This document shows positions 8,865 through 18,548 of a stretch of DNA of 64,000 nt, piece by piece (within the stretch, counting starts at the first letter, position 1; each line of letters begins with the position of its first letter). Under the pieces are notes generated by a model. It searched no databases and had not been told where the DNA came from. It saw nothing but the letters and a program-made list of their open reading frames with translations. The position numbers and the translations under genes were made by a program. The stretch is from BRH-c54 sp965284565 (GTDB lineage: Bacteria > Bacteroidota > Bacteroidia > Flavobacteriales_E > Vicingaceae), in contig OZ260100.1 in assembly GCA_965284565.1 (NCBI GenBank), positions 2,480,001 through 2,544,000 of the forward strand. Reading direction: 5' to 3'.

Positions 8865-10520
8865 ATGAGCAATCTTAAAAGTTTGTTTGTGTATAACGAA
8901 GGTGAGCCAATGATATTTACTGCTTTTTTCTTTTGGGGATTTTTTGCCGTAGTGCTTTTAATTTATTCCCTCATCCATAAAAAAAGAGGATTAAGAAATG
9001 CTTTTCTATTTTTTGCCAGCTTGTTTTTTTATTACAAAACAAGTGGACTGTTTATCAGCATATTGCTTTTCTCTACTTTATCAGATTATTTTATAGGAAA
9101 AATAATTTATGCTTCGCCCAAAAAAGTTACCAAGCAAATTTTTGTGGGATTAAGTGTGGTTATTAACCTCTTTGTGTTGTGTTATTTTAAGTATGCGTAT
9201 TTCTTTACAGATGCGTATAACGATATATTTCAGACGAATTACCAAGTGTTTAATCATTTTGCCCAGTTTGCTAATGAAACCGTAGGAACAGCTTATTCTG
9301 TTAATCAAATTTTATTGCCTGTAGGGATTTCTTTTTTCACTTTCCAAACTATAAGTTATTCGGTGGATGTATATAAAGAAAAAATTAAGCCTGTAAATAG
9401 TATTTTAGATTTTGGTTTTTATGTCTCTTTCTTTCCGCAGTTAGTTGCCGGGCCAATTGTTAGGGCTTCGGAGTTTATTCCTCAATTGTACCAACCTTAT
9501 AAATTAACGCAACATCAATTTGGATTAGCCTTATTTTGGATTTTAAAAGGGTTGACTAAAAAGATAGTGATTGGCGATTATATTGCCGTAAATTTTATTG
9601 ATAGGGTTTTTCATAACCCGTTAATGTTTACTGGTTACGAAAACCTAATGGCACTATATGGTTATTCCTTACAAGTATATGCCGATTTTTCAGGTTATAC
9701 CGATATTGCCATTGGTGTTGCATTGTTAATGGGTTTTACATTGCCAACCAACTTTAACTCACCCTATAAAGCCAAAAATGTAGGCGAATTTTGGAAACGT
9801 TGGCACATGAGTTTATCCTCATGGCTGAAAGATTATTTATACATTCCATTGGGAGGTAATAGAGGAGGATCTTTAGGAACATGGATAGCCATAGGAGTAA
9901 TTAGTGCTTTTGTTATTTTACTTTCAGGAAAAATGATAGTGCTTTATGCCTTTTTATGGGCAGCTATTTTAATTGCTGTATTAGCCATTTGGATAAAATC
10001 TTTTAGAGCTTGGCTTACCACTAATATTAATTTACTGATAACCATGTTACTTGGAGGTTTGTGGCACGGAGCAAGTTGGCAGTTTGTAATTTGGGGAGGA
10101 TTAAACGGATTAGGTTTAATGGTGTATAAATTATGGCGAAAAATTAGTCCTTACGAGAAGTATAATAACTTTTTAGCATTGGCTTTAAAGGTGTTTATTA
10201 CCTTTAACTTTATCACCTTTACCAGAATTTGGTTTAGAGGCGAAAGCATGGAATCAACTTGGCAAATTTTGGGACAAATAGGTAATAATTTTAGTGCAGA
10301 ATTAATTCCTTCTATCACATCCTCTTATGCTATGGTGTTTGTGGTGATGCTTATTGGCTACATTATTCATGTGTTGCCGACCAAAATTAAAGATTGGTAT
10401 CAAGAGGCTTTTATTAAATTGCCATTATGGGTAAAGATTATTGTTAGCGGTATTACCGTTTTTGGTATTTACCAGTCTATGTCTGCCGACTTACAATCTT
10501 TTATTTATTTCCAGTTTTAA
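8865..10520 (+). CDS. MBOAT-family O-acyltransferase (AlgI-like)
   Basis: A 551-residue polytopic membrane protein of the AlgI/DltB branch of membrane-bound O-acyltransferases, which acylate exported glycans or lipids. Motifs: PQLVAGPIVRASEF, the cytoplasmic block NVGEFWKRWHMSLSSWLKDY with YIPLGGNR, and the catalytic-histidine segment LLGGLWHGASWQF. I prefer the ATG at 8865 because family members start a few residues before a FxYN motif (here LFVYNEGEP); an upstream TTG at 8817 would overlap the HAD gene by 17 bases. No partner SGNH/AlgX-type gene is adjacent. The end is 6 bases from the convergent Crp-like gene. Confidence 0.88.
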   Translation: MSNLKSLFVYNEGEPMIFTAFFFWGFFAVVLLIYSLIHKKRGLRNAFLFFASLFFYYKTSGLFISILLFSTLSDYFIGKIIYASPKKVTKQIFVGLSVVINLFVLCYFKYAYFFTDAYNDIFQTNYQVFNHFAQFANETVGTAYSVNQILLPVGISFFTFQTISYSVDVYKEKIKPVNSILDFGFYVSFFPQLVAGPIVRASEFIPQLYQPYKLTQHQFGLALFWILKGLTKKIVIGDYIAVNFIDRVFHNPLMFTGYENLMALYGYSLQVYADFSGYTDIAIGVALLMGFTLPTNFNSPYKAKNVGEFWKRWHMSLSSWLKDYLYIPLGGNRGGSLGTWIAIGVISAFVILLSGKMIVLYAFLWAAILIAVLAIWIKSFRAWLTTNINLLITMLLGGLWHGASWQFVIWGGLNGLGLMVYKLWRKISPYEKYNNFLALALKVFITFNFITFTRIWFRGESMESTWQILGQIGNNFSAELIPSITSSYAMVFVVMLIGYIIHVLPTKIKDWYQEAFIKLPLWVKIIVSGITVFGIYQSMSADLQSFIYFQF

Positions 10521-10525
10521 TAAAT

Positions 10526-11146
10526 CTACAACAAAATAATCTTGTTTCTTCCCAATTCAACAACTCCTTCGGTTTCTAATTGTTTTAGTAACCTAGAAAT
10601 AACAACTCGAGCTGTACCTAACTCATTTGCCATTTGTTCGTGAGTAATAGAAATAATATTACTTTTTGATAAAGCCACTTTATTTTCGAGGTAGTTCATT
10701 AAGCGTTCGTCCATTTTTTTAAATGCAATTTCATTTACTACATCCAACAGTTCTTCAAATCGTTTGTGATAAAGTCTAAACATGTAATCTAACCATTCCG
10801 GATACTCCCTCATTAATATGTTTAATTTCTCAGTAGGAATGAAAAGTATTTCGGTATCTTCTTCTGCTATTGCTTTAATTTTACTAGTGTCTTGGTGTAA
10901 ACCACCTAAAAATGACATTATGCAACTCTCTCCAGATTTAATGTAATACAATAAAATCTCTCTACCGTCATCATCTGTTCGCATTACCTTTATGCTTCCT
11001 GTTATTACAATAGGAATAGATTTAATGTAGCTATGGTCATTAATGATAACATCTCCTTCTTTGAAAATTTTTGAAAAACCAATTTCAGAAAGCTTCTCGT
11101 ACATTTTTGAGGTAGTTTTCATTGATATGTTGTTAGATAATTCCAT
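10526..11146 (-). CDS. Crp/Fnr-family transcriptional regulator
   Basis: A 206-residue regulator with an N-terminal cyclic-nucleotide-binding-like beta-roll (about residues 25-125, VITGSIKVMRTDDDGREILL) and a C-terminal winged helix (HEQMANELGTARVVISRLLK, then EGVVELGRNKI). The arginine/serine phosphate-binding pattern of true cAMP receptors is not evident and there is no cysteine cluster for an Fe-S centre, so the ligand is unknown. Last gene of the minus-strand unit SPFH - rsmE - DUF4159 - crp, 7 bases after the DUF4159 gene. Confidence 0.88.
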   Translation of the reverse strand: MELSNNISMKTTSKMYEKLSEIGFSKIFKEGDVIINDHSYIKSIPIVITGSIKVMRTDDDGREILLYYIKSGESCIMSFLGGLHQDTSKIKAIAEEDTEILFIPTEKLNILMREYPEWLDYMFRLYHKRFEELLDVVNEIAFKKMDERLMNYLENKVALSKSNIISITHEQMANELGTARVVISRLLKQLETEGVVELGRNKIILL

Positions 11147-11153
11147 AGAGTTT

Positions 11154-11819
11154 CTATTGTGTTATTGCATATTGAATAATGTTGGCTCCCATTTGTAGTG
11201 CTTTTAATCTATTCTCTTCTGAATTATTATGGATAACGGCATCTTCCCAACCATCGCCTAAATCACATTCAACATCATAAAAGCAAACTAATCTACCTTC
11301 GTAAATTAACCCAAAACCTTTTGCTGGTTTGTTGTCGTGTTCGTGAATTTTTGGAAGTCCATTAAAATTATATTTTTGATGATAAATAGGATGGTTGTAA
11401 GGTAATTCTACTAATTCCAATTCAGGAAAAACTTTTTTTAATTGAGGTCGGATAAATTGATTTAACCCGTAATTATCTGAGATATGTAAAAAACCACCAC
11501 CAATAAGGTAGTTCCTAATGTTTTGGGCTTCGTCATTAGAAAAAATAATATTTCCATGTCCAGTAAGATGAACAAAAGGATAATTGAAAATCTCTTTACT
11601 GCCTACTTCAACAATGGCTTGCTCAGGATTGATATTGGTTTTTAAGTTTTTGTTGCAAAATTTTACCAAGTTGGGTAATGAGGTTTCCAAGTTAGCATAC
11701 CAATCGCCACCACCATTGTATTTTGCCAATGCAATTTGATAAGAGTAAGGTTGAGTTTTTCCAGAAAAAGAAAAAATAGCTACCAATACAAATAGGATAT
11801 AAAAACGCATTTTATTCAT
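11154..11819 (-). CDS. DUF4159-domain exported protein
   Basis: A 221-residue protein with a signal peptide (about residues 1-22, hydrophobic core FYILFVLVAIFSFSG) and a DUF4159 domain: YNGGGDWY near the start, FLHISDNYGLNQFIRPQL in the middle and DLGDGWEDAVIHNN at the end. The fold is thought to be a class I glutamine-amidotransferase-like Rossmann domain without known activity. Its start overlaps the rsmE end by 8 bases, so translation is probably coupled. Function unknown. Confidence 0.83.
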   Translation of the reverse strand: MNKMRFYILFVLVAIFSFSGKTQPYSYQIALAKYNGGGDWYANLETSLPNLVKFCNKNLKTNINPEQAIVEVGSKEIFNYPFVHLTGHGNIIFSNDEAQNIRNYLIGGGFLHISDNYGLNQFIRPQLKKVFPELELVELPYNHPIYHQKYNFNGLPKIHEHDNKPAKGFGLIYEGRLVCFYDVECDLGDGWEDAVIHNNSEENRLKALQMGANIIQYAITQ

Positions 11820-12516
11820 TCAATAATTTTATTGTGGTACAAGCATAAACTCCGGCAGTTTCTGTTCGGAGTCTGTTTTTACCTAGACTTATAGGGATAA
11901 AATTATGTTTTTTTATGGCAATTTCTACTTCTTCTAAACTAAAATCTCCTTCAGGGCCAATTAAAAGGACAACATCTTTACCCAAGGTATAAAGTTCCTT
12001 TAGGTGTTGTTGATTTTCTTCATAACAATGAGCTATTAATTTTTGTTCAGCATTACATTGATTTAGAAAGTCTTTCAGTCTAATTGCTTCATTAATTTTG
12101 GGCAGAAAAGCCCTTCCTGATTGTTTCATAGCAGCAATAACTGTTTTTAATAAGCGTTCATGTTTTACTATTTTTCTTTCAGAGTTAGCACAGATAATTG
12201 GCGTAATTTCATTAATACCTATTTCTGTGGTTTTTTCTATAAACCATTCTAGTCTGTCGTTGTTTTTGGTGGGAGCAATGGCAATATGAATGTGAGGTTG
12301 TTCCTCTTCTACTTTTGTATAATGAAGAATCTTTACTGTACATTGTTTGCCCACGGAGATAATCTCACACTCAAAAACAATTCCTTTGCCATTAAGTAGT
12401 ATTATTTCACTGCCAATAGTTAACCTTAACACACGTGAAATGTGTTTAGACTCAGCTTCATTTAAGGTAAATGAAACTTGCTGCTCATCAATATCAGGAC
12501 AGTAGAAAAAGTTCAA
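11812..12516 (-). CDS. rsmE: 16S rRNA (uracil-1498-N3)-methyltransferase
   Basis: SPOUT-family methyltransferase, 234 residues, that methylates N3 of U1498 in 16S rRNA using SAM. The knotted SAM site is visible as LLIGPEGDFSLEEVE and SLGKNRLRTETAGVYA near the C-terminus; the N-terminal PUA-like domain begins NFFYCPDI. The start is a TTG at 12516, chosen because family members begin two residues before the FY motif and no ATG is in frame upstream. It lies 56 bases after the SPFH gene and overlaps the DUF4159 gene. Confidence 0.94.
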   Translation of the reverse strand: MNFFYCPDIDEQQVSFTLNEAESKHISRVLRLTIGSEIILLNGKGIVFECEIISVGKQCTVKILHYTKVEEEQPHIHIAIAPTKNNDRLEWFIEKTTEIGINEITPIICANSERKIVKHERLLKTVIAAMKQSGRAFLPKINEAIRLKDFLNQCNAEQKLIAHCYEENQQHLKELYTLGKDVVLLIGPEGDFSLEEVEIAIKKHNFIPISLGKNRLRTETAGVYACTTIKLLNE

Positions 12517-12572
12517 GGTTCAAAGTTTATAAAGTAGAAAGAAAAATTCTCCTTTCGGGGGATTTAGGGGAC

Positions 12573-13418
12573 TTAATTATTCCCTAAAATGATTGGTAAA
12601 CCGTTTTTACCACTTCCAACAACTACAACTTTTGCATTAGGAGACTTTGCTAATTCTAACGTAGCTTCAATACCTTTTTCTGTAAGAATTTTATCAGTTA
12701 AAGAAGCACTTAAAATTTCGTTAGCTTTTGCCTTACCTTCAGCATCAATTCTCTGACGTTCAGCTTCTTTTTTGGCTTTTTCTAATTTAAACTCATACTC
12801 CAACGACTCTTGCTCTTGTTTTAATTTGTTTTCAATAGCAGCTTTAATAGTTGGAGGTAACATAATGTCTCTAACTAACACTTCATTTAATTGAATATGC
12901 TGTTTATCTAATACTTTTTTAGTTTCGATGTTGATTTCTTCCTGAATTATATCTCTTTTTGAAGAGTAAATTTCTTCAGGCGTATATCTACCAATTACAC
13001 TTCTTGTTGCAGAACGTATAGCAGGACGAACTACTCTTTCTACATAGTCAATTCCTTTTTCTTGGTACAATAAAGGTAGTTTAACAAAATCAGGTTGATG
13101 CCACACAGAAACATCTACAGAGATTTCTAGCCCGTTAGAAGATAATACAGCCATTTTTTCCATTACTTGTTGCTGACGAACTTCCATGGTTATCATTTTG
13201 TTCCAAGGAGCTATTAGATGGAAACCTTCAGTATATGTTCTGTCTTTTTCAACTCCTTCTCCAAAAGTTTTGAAAAGCACACCAGCTTCACCTGCTCCAA
13301 TTGTTACAGAGCTTTTCCATAAAGCTACAATTACAATAATTCCTATTACTACACTTAAAATTATTTTTTTACCATTTGCCGGAAATTCGGGCATATCCAT
13401 TTGTTGATATTCACTCAT
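12573..13418 (-). CDS. SPFH/prohibitin-family membrane protein
   Basis: A 281-residue stomatin/prohibitin/flotillin/HflK-C family protein. One N-terminal membrane segment (about residues 17-36) is followed by the SPFH domain beginning GAGEAGVLFKTFGEG, then a charged helical region (KAKKEAERQRIDAEGKAKAN) and a C-terminus ending near PIILGNN. Such proteins form large oligomeric rings on membranes and scaffold proteases or organise microdomains. First gene of a four-gene minus-strand unit, with a TAAGTTTG promoter box upstream. Its link with RsmE and DUF4159 is positional only. Confidence 0.9.
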   Translation of the reverse strand: MSEYQQMDMPEFPANGKKIILSVVIGIIVIVALWKSSVTIGAGEAGVLFKTFGEGVEKDRTYTEGFHLIAPWNKMITMEVRQQQVMEKMAVLSSNGLEISVDVSVWHQPDFVKLPLLYQEKGIDYVERVVRPAIRSATRSVIGRYTPEEIYSSKRDIIQEEINIETKKVLDKQHIQLNEVLVRDIMLPPTIKAAIENKLKQEQESLEYEFKLEKAKKEAERQRIDAEGKAKANEILSASLTDKILTEKGIEATLELAKSPNAKVVVVGSGKNGLPIILGNN

Positions 13419-13724
13419 GTTTTTTTGTTTAATTTATAATTTATGCAAACTTACTATTATTTTGTAAGAATATTGGTTGATAGTACTTTGTTCTTGAATT
13501 TACTACAAAAGGTTATTTTAATTGCGAAATTCTAAAGGTTTATAACCTTATAACTTTAATTCCTAAGTACTTTCTTTGTCAGTAAAAACTGCTGAAAGCG
13601 ACATTATTTCAGGTTAACAGCTTATTGATAAGCCAAATTTTCAGGTTTTTTATACGTTTTTGTAGTTGGAGTTGAATTTGATGCCTCAATAATAAATTTT
13701 AAAACCTTATTAATACAAGTAATT
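13419..13724. other. Divergent intergenic region SPFH / clpB
   Basis: 306 bases. Apart from the minus-strand -7 box at 13446-13453 I see no exact TAnnTTTG box for clpB; the nearest is TGAATTTG at 13673-13680 (one mismatch). No CIRCE-like inverted repeat was found, so how clpB is heat-controlled is not visible. Confidence 0.4.
13446..13453 (-). promoter_or_regulatory. Bacteroidota -7 element TAAGTTTG, SPFH operon
   Basis: TAAGTTTG on the minus strand, a perfect TAnnTTTG match, 28 bases upstream of the SPFH start. No clear -33 TTG. Confidence 0.5.
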
Positions 13725-16328
13725 ATGAACTTTAATAACTATACCATCAAGTCGCAAGAAGCGATACAACAAGCTCAACAAATTGCTACAGGTATAGGAC
13801 AACAGTCTATAGAAACAGGACATATCTTAAAAGGAATATTGGAAGTGGACGAGAATGTGGCTCCTTTTATTTTAAGTAAGTTGGGTATTAATACCAATGT
13901 TTTCAAACAAGCCTTAGATAAAATTGTTGAATCATATCCAAAAGTTTCTGGAGGAAATCAATATTTATCTCAAAACGCAAACAAAGTGTTGCAAAAAGCT
14001 ACTGCTTATTTAAAAGAATTTAAAGATGAATATGTAACCATAGAACATTTATTGTTGGCATTGCTTGATGCTGGAGATACTGTTGCTCAGTTTATGAAAG
14101 ACAATGGTATCAAAGAAAAAGAAATGAAAGCAGCTATTCAGGAGTTGAGAAAAGGCGAAAAGGTTACTTCTCAAAGTCAGGAAGAGCAATATAATTCTTT
14201 GAATAAATATGCTAAAAACCTAAATGAATTAGCTAAAGAAAATAAATTAGACCCCGTTATTGGTCGTGATGAAGAGATTAGAAGAGTACTTCAAATTTTA
14301 TCTCGAAGAACCAAGAACAACCCTATTTTAGTCGGAGAACCAGGTGTTGGTAAAACCGCTATTGCAGAAGGATTAGCACACAGAATAATTTCTGGAGATG
14401 TTCCTGAAAATCTGAAAAACAAACAAATTTTTGCCTTAGATATGGGAGCATTAATTGCTGGAGCAAAATATAAAGGAGAATTTGAAGAACGTTTAAAAGC
14501 CGTAGTGAAAGAAGTAATTGGTGCAGAGGGAGATATTGTATTGTTTATTGATGAAATCCATACCTTGGTGGGAGCAGGTGGAGGAGAAGGAGCAATGGAT
14601 GCAGCCAATATTTTAAAACCTGCTTTGGCAAGAGGGGAGCTAAAAGCGATTGGAGCAACTACTTTAAATGAATATCAAAAATATTTTGAGAAAGACAAAG
14701 CGTTGGAAAGGCGTTTTCAAAAAGTGATGATAGACGAACCGACTACAGAAGATGCTATTTCTATTTTGAGAGGAATAAAAGAAAAATATGAAAATCACCA
14801 TAAAGTGCAGATTAAAGATGCCGCTATTATTTCGGCTGTAGAACTTTCTCAACGATATATTACAGATAGATTTTTGCCCGACAAAGCCATTGATTTAATT
14901 GATGAAGCAGCTTCAAAATTGCGTATGGAAATTAATTCTAAGCCAGAAGTATTGGATGAGATTGAACGTAAAATTATGCAGCTAGAAATTGAGCGTGAAG
15001 CTATTAAAAGAGAAAAAGATGACAAGAAATTGGCTAAAATCCAAGAGGAATTAGCGAATTTGAATGAAGAAAAAAATAGTTTAAATGCGAAATGGATAGC
15101 AGAAAAAGAAGTAGTGGAAGGCATTCAAAAAGCAAAGGAAGAATTAGAAAACTTAAAATACGAAGCAGAACAAGCAGAAAGAAGTGGAGATTATGGAAAA
15201 GTGGCCGAAATACGTTACGGAAAAACCAAAGAAGCGGAAGAAAGATTGGAAGCTTTTAAAGCAGATTTAGCTAAGATGCAATCGGGATCAAAAATGATTA
15301 AAGAAGAAGTAACGGTGGAAGAAATTGCAGAGGTAGTTTCTAAATGGACTGGTATTCCAGTAACTAAAATGCTAGAAACGGAAAGAGAAAAATTACTTCG
15401 TTTGGAAGATGAACTACATAAAAGAGTGGTTGGTCAGGAAGAAGCAATTACAGCTGTTGCCGATGCCGTAAGGAGAAGCAGAGCAGGGTTACAAGATGAA
15501 AAAAGACCTATAGGTTCTTTCATTTTCTTAGGAACAACAGGTGTCGGAAAAACAGAGTTGGCAAAAGCATTGAGCGAATTTTTATTCAACGATGAAAATG
15601 CCATGACCCGAATAGATATGAGTGAATACCAAGAGAAACATTCCGTTTCGAGATTGATTGGTGCTCCTCCAGGATATGTGGGTTATGATGAAGGTGGTCA
15701 GCTAACAGAAGCGGTTAGAAGAAAACCTTACTCTGTAATTTTGTTAGACGAGATTGAAAAAGCTCATCCTGATGTATATAACATTTTATTACAAGTATTG
15801 GATGATGGAAGGTTGACCGATAATAAAGGTAGAGTGGTGAATTTTAAAAACACCATTATCATTATGACATCTAACTTAGGCTCACACATTATACAAGAAA
15901 GTTTTGAAAACATGGGTAAAATAGATCGAGAGAGTGTGATAGAGAAAACAAAATTAGAAGTGATAGGTTTATTAAGAAAAACCATCCGACCAGAGTTGCT
16001 CAACAGAATTGATGAAACCATTATGTTTACACCACTGAATGAAGAGGATATTTATAAGGTGGTGAAACTTCAACTAGACTTATTAGCAAAAATGGTAGCT
16101 AAAAATGATATCAAATTAACTGCTACAGATGAGGCTATACAAAAAATAGCTCAGTTGGGTTACGATCCTCAATTTGGAGCAAGGCCTGTAAAAAGAGTAA
16201 TTCAGAAAAATGTGTTGAACGAACTTTCTAAAGAAATTTTAGCAGGAAAAGTAACACCAGCATCAGAAATAGTGTTGGATGAGTTTGACGGAAAGTTTGT
16301 ATTTAGAAATAAAATAGAAGGATCTTAA
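13725..16328 (+). CDS. clpB: ATP-dependent disaggregase ClpB
   Basis: Hsp100 chaperone, 867 residues, that threads aggregated proteins through a hexamer together with DnaK. Order: Clp-N repeats (1-145), AAA-1 with Walker A GEPGVGKTAI near 203 and FIDEIHTLVGAG, the coiled-coil M domain (about 400-540) that separates ClpB from ClpA/C, AAA-2 with Walker A GTTGVGKTEL near 603 and LLDEIEKAHPDV, and a C-terminal D2 small domain with GARPVKRVIQ. Full length with an ATG start. Single-gene unit ending at a strong hairpin terminator at 16380-16420. Confidence 0.98.
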   Translation: MNFNNYTIKSQEAIQQAQQIATGIGQQSIETGHILKGILEVDENVAPFILSKLGINTNVFKQALDKIVESYPKVSGGNQYLSQNANKVLQKATAYLKEFKDEYVTIEHLLLALLDAGDTVAQFMKDNGIKEKEMKAAIQELRKGEKVTSQSQEEQYNSLNKYAKNLNELAKENKLDPVIGRDEEIRRVLQILSRRTKNNPILVGEPGVGKTAIAEGLAHRIISGDVPENLKNKQIFALDMGALIAGAKYKGEFEERLKAVVKEVIGAEGDIVLFIDEIHTLVGAGGGEGAMDAANILKPALARGELKAIGATTLNEYQKYFEKDKALERRFQKVMIDEPTTEDAISILRGIKEKYENHHKVQIKDAAIISAVELSQRYITDRFLPDKAIDLIDEAASKLRMEINSKPEVLDEIERKIMQLEIEREAIKREKDDKKLAKIQEELANLNEEKNSLNAKWIAEKEVVEGIQKAKEELENLKYEAEQAERSGDYGKVAEIRYGKTKEAEERLEAFKADLAKMQSGSKMIKEEVTVEEIAEVVSKWTGIPVTKMLETEREKLLRLEDELHKRVVGQEEAITAVADAVRRSRAGLQDEKRPIGSFIFLGTTGVGKTELAKALSEFLFNDENAMTRIDMSEYQEKHSVSRLIGAPPGYVGYDEGGQLTEAVRRKPYSVILLDEIEKAHPDVYNILLQVLDDGRLTDNKGRVVNFKNTIIIMTSNLGSHIIQESFENMGKIDRESVIEKTKLEVIGLLRKTIRPELLNRIDETIMFTPLNEEDIYKVVKLQLDLLAKMVAKNDIKLTATDEAIQKIAQLGYDPQFGARPVKRVIQKNVLNELSKEILAGKVTPASEIVLDEFDGKFVFRNKIEGS

Positions 16329-16379
16329 TCCCCTAAAAAGGTAACATTCCAACTAACGCAAATTAGAATTAAAAATGTT

Positions 16380-16427
16380 ATTCCCGATAATTTCAAGAAA
16401 CGTAGGAAATTATCGGGAATCTTTCTT
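16380..16427 (+). terminator. Rho-independent terminator after clpB
   Basis: Perfect 15-bp stem (16380-16394 with 16406-16420, ATTCCCGATAATTTC and its complement), 11-base loop, followed by CTTTCTT. Confidence 0.85.
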
Positions 16428-16535
16428 ATTGCTAATCTCTTTGGTGATTAAAATCAAATTAACAACTAATAATTACCTAACCTTAAGTGTATTATAAGTG
16501 ATCTCCTCACTAAATAAACGAATTAATTTTTTTTA

Positions 16536-16680
16536 TTGAAAATAAAAGTTCAACTTTGCCACCGCTTACAACAAAAAGTTGTAATGCATAACTCGCCAAA
16601 TTGGTAAAGAGTATTTCTAGCGATCTTTTCGTCCCGCTGTTAATAATCAACATACCGATTCGGTATAAATAAACAAAAAA
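16536..16680 (+). promoter_or_regulatory. Long leader of the DEAD-box helicase gene
   Basis: CAACTTTG at 16551-16558 is one base off TAnnTTTG, with TTG at 16536-16538 at a short 12-base spacing. Transcription from here would give a leader of about 115 bases containing small palindromes: ACAAC/GTTGT (16569-16583), CCAAATTGG (16605-16613) and TACCGATTCGGTA (16651-16664 region). Long structured leaders are common for cold-inducible RNA helicases; regulation here is inferred only. Confidence 0.35.
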
Positions 16681-18459
16681 ATGACATTTAAAGAATTAGG
16701 TCTTGACGAGCATATCGTGAAGGCAGTTGAAGAATTGGGTTTTGAAAAACCATCACCAATTCAAGAAGAATCTATCCCATTATTAATTACTGGAGATAAA
16801 GATTACGTGGGTTTAGCACAAACAGGAACAGGTAAAACTGCTGCTTTTGGCTTGCCAATGATACAACAAATTGATACTAGCTCAAAATCTATCCAAGGGA
16901 TGATTTTGTGTCCTACTAGAGAGTTGTGTTTACAAATCACTAACGAGTTAAAATTGTATGCAAAACATACAAAAGGTGTAAAAGTAGTAGCTGTTTATGG
17001 CGGTGCTAGCATTAGCGACCAAATTAGAGAAATTAAAAGTGGTGTGAATATTATGGTGGGAACACCTGGTAGAACCATTGATTTAATGGAAAGAAGAGTA
17101 CTAAAATTTGACGAAGTTAAAACTGTAGTGTTAGATGAAGCCGATGAAATGTTAAACATGGGTTTTAAAGAAGACATTACTAAAATTATAGAACAAACAC
17201 CTCCTTCAAAACATACTTGGTTGTTTTCTGCAACTATGCCTAGAGAAGTAGATCGTATAGCAAAAAACTATATGACAGACCCAGTAAGAGTTACTGTTGG
17301 AACAAAAAATAGCTCTGCAGCTAATATTGAACACCAATATTGTGCAGTAGCAGGAAGAGATCAATATGATGCATTAAGAAGATTTATTGATGTTGCTCCA
17401 GGAATGTATGGTATTGTTTTTTGTAGAACTAGAAGAGAAACGAAAGAATTTGCAGACAAATTAATGGCTGATGGCTACAATGCAGATGCATTACATGGCG
17501 ATTTATCACAAGCTCAAAGAGACAGTGTGATGGCAAAATTCAGAAACAGAAACTTACAAGTTTTAATTGCTACTGATGTTGCTGCAAGAGGAATTGATGT
17601 AGATGATTTAACACACGTTTTCCATGTTGATTTACCAGATGAAATTGAAAGTTACACCCACAGAAGTGGACGTACTGCAAGAGCTGGAAAATCAGGAAGA
17701 TCTATTGCATTGGTTAGTCCTTCAAAAGCTAGTAGAGTGCGTTTAGTTGAAAAACAAATTGGCGGTAAAATGGAATTGATTCAAGTTCCTACTGGTAAAG
17801 AAATTTGTTTCCAACAATTAATGAGCGTTATTCAAAATGTAAAAGAAGTTGAGATTAATGAAAAAGGATTAGCTCCTTATATTGCTCAAATTCACGAAGA
17901 GTTTGCTGATATTTCTAAAGAAGAAATAATTGAAAGATTTGTATCATTAGAATTTAATCGTTTTATTAAAGATTATGAAAAAGCGAGAGATTTGAATATT
18001 GATATGAGCACGATGAGAAAAGGAAGAGATAGAGGCGAGCGTGGAGATAGAAAAAGAGGTGAAAGAGGTGATAACACTACAAGAAATACTAACAGATTGT
18101 TCATCAACATTGGAAAAATGGATGGATTTGAGAACAAAGGTCAAATTTTGGGATTCATTTGCAACCAAACAGGTGTTGACGGTAATTCTATAGGAAAAAT
18201 TGATTTGTTTGATAGCTTTGCCTTTATTGGTGTTGATGATAATGTAGGAAATACACTTATCAATAGCCTTAATGGTAGAAATGTTGAGAACAGAGATATT
18301 CGTATTGAGTTTTCTAAAGATAAGCCAAGAGGCGAAAGAGGTGATAGAGGTGATAGAGGCGGAGATAGAGGTGGCTACAAAGGCGGTGGAGACCGTGGTG
18401 GAAACCGTAGAGAAAGAACTTCATCTCGTTCTTCTTTTAAAAGAGAACGTAGAAGCTAA
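16681..18459 (+). CDS. DEAD-box RNA helicase (DeaD/CsdA-like)
   Basis: ATP-dependent RNA helicase, 592 residues, likely acting in ribosome assembly and RNA remodelling. Core motifs in order: Q motif, AQTGTGKTAAF (I), PTRELCLQI (Ia), GTPGR (Ib), DEADEML (II), SAT (III), HGDLSQAQRD (IV region), ATDVAARGIDV (V) and HRSGRTARAG (VI). A DbpA-type RNA-binding domain follows at about 472-555 (RLFINIGKMDGF to IRIEFSKDK). The C-terminus is a Gly/Arg/Asp-rich RGG-like tail. The N-domain spacing and DbpA-RBD favour the DeaD/CsdA group over RhlE. Monocistronic, with a long leader and a terminator at 18485-18514. Confidence 0.95.
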   Translation: MTFKELGLDEHIVKAVEELGFEKPSPIQEESIPLLITGDKDYVGLAQTGTGKTAAFGLPMIQQIDTSSKSIQGMILCPTRELCLQITNELKLYAKHTKGVKVVAVYGGASISDQIREIKSGVNIMVGTPGRTIDLMERRVLKFDEVKTVVLDEADEMLNMGFKEDITKIIEQTPPSKHTWLFSATMPREVDRIAKNYMTDPVRVTVGTKNSSAANIEHQYCAVAGRDQYDALRRFIDVAPGMYGIVFCRTRRETKEFADKLMADGYNADALHGDLSQAQRDSVMAKFRNRNLQVLIATDVAARGIDVDDLTHVFHVDLPDEIESYTHRSGRTARAGKSGRSIALVSPSKASRVRLVEKQIGGKMELIQVPTGKEICFQQLMSVIQNVKEVEINEKGLAPYIAQIHEEFADISKEEIIERFVSLEFNRFIKDYEKARDLNIDMSTMRKGRDRGERGDRKRGERGDNTTRNTNRLFINIGKMDGFENKGQILGFICNQTGVDGNSIGKIDLFDSFAFIGVDDNVGNTLINSLNGRNVENRDIRIEFSKDKPRGERGDRGDRGGDRGGYKGGGDRGGNRRERTSSRSSFKRERRS

Positions 18460-18484
18460 ATAAAGCTTTTCTATAAAACTACAA

Positions 18485-18514
18485 AGTTCCATGAGAAATC
18501 ATGGAGCTTTTTTT
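18485..18514 (+). terminator. Terminator after DEAD-box helicase gene
   Basis: Ten-bp stem (18485-18494 with 18499-18508) closed by a GAAA tetraloop and followed by a run of T. Confidence 0.88.
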
Positions 18515-18548
18515 ATGAGGTGTTTTGCTTAAATTGAACTAGTAAAAA

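Noticed and set aside
13419..13724. CIRCE/HrcA operator upstream of clpB
   Set aside because: No 9-base inverted repeat with the CIRCE pattern was found.
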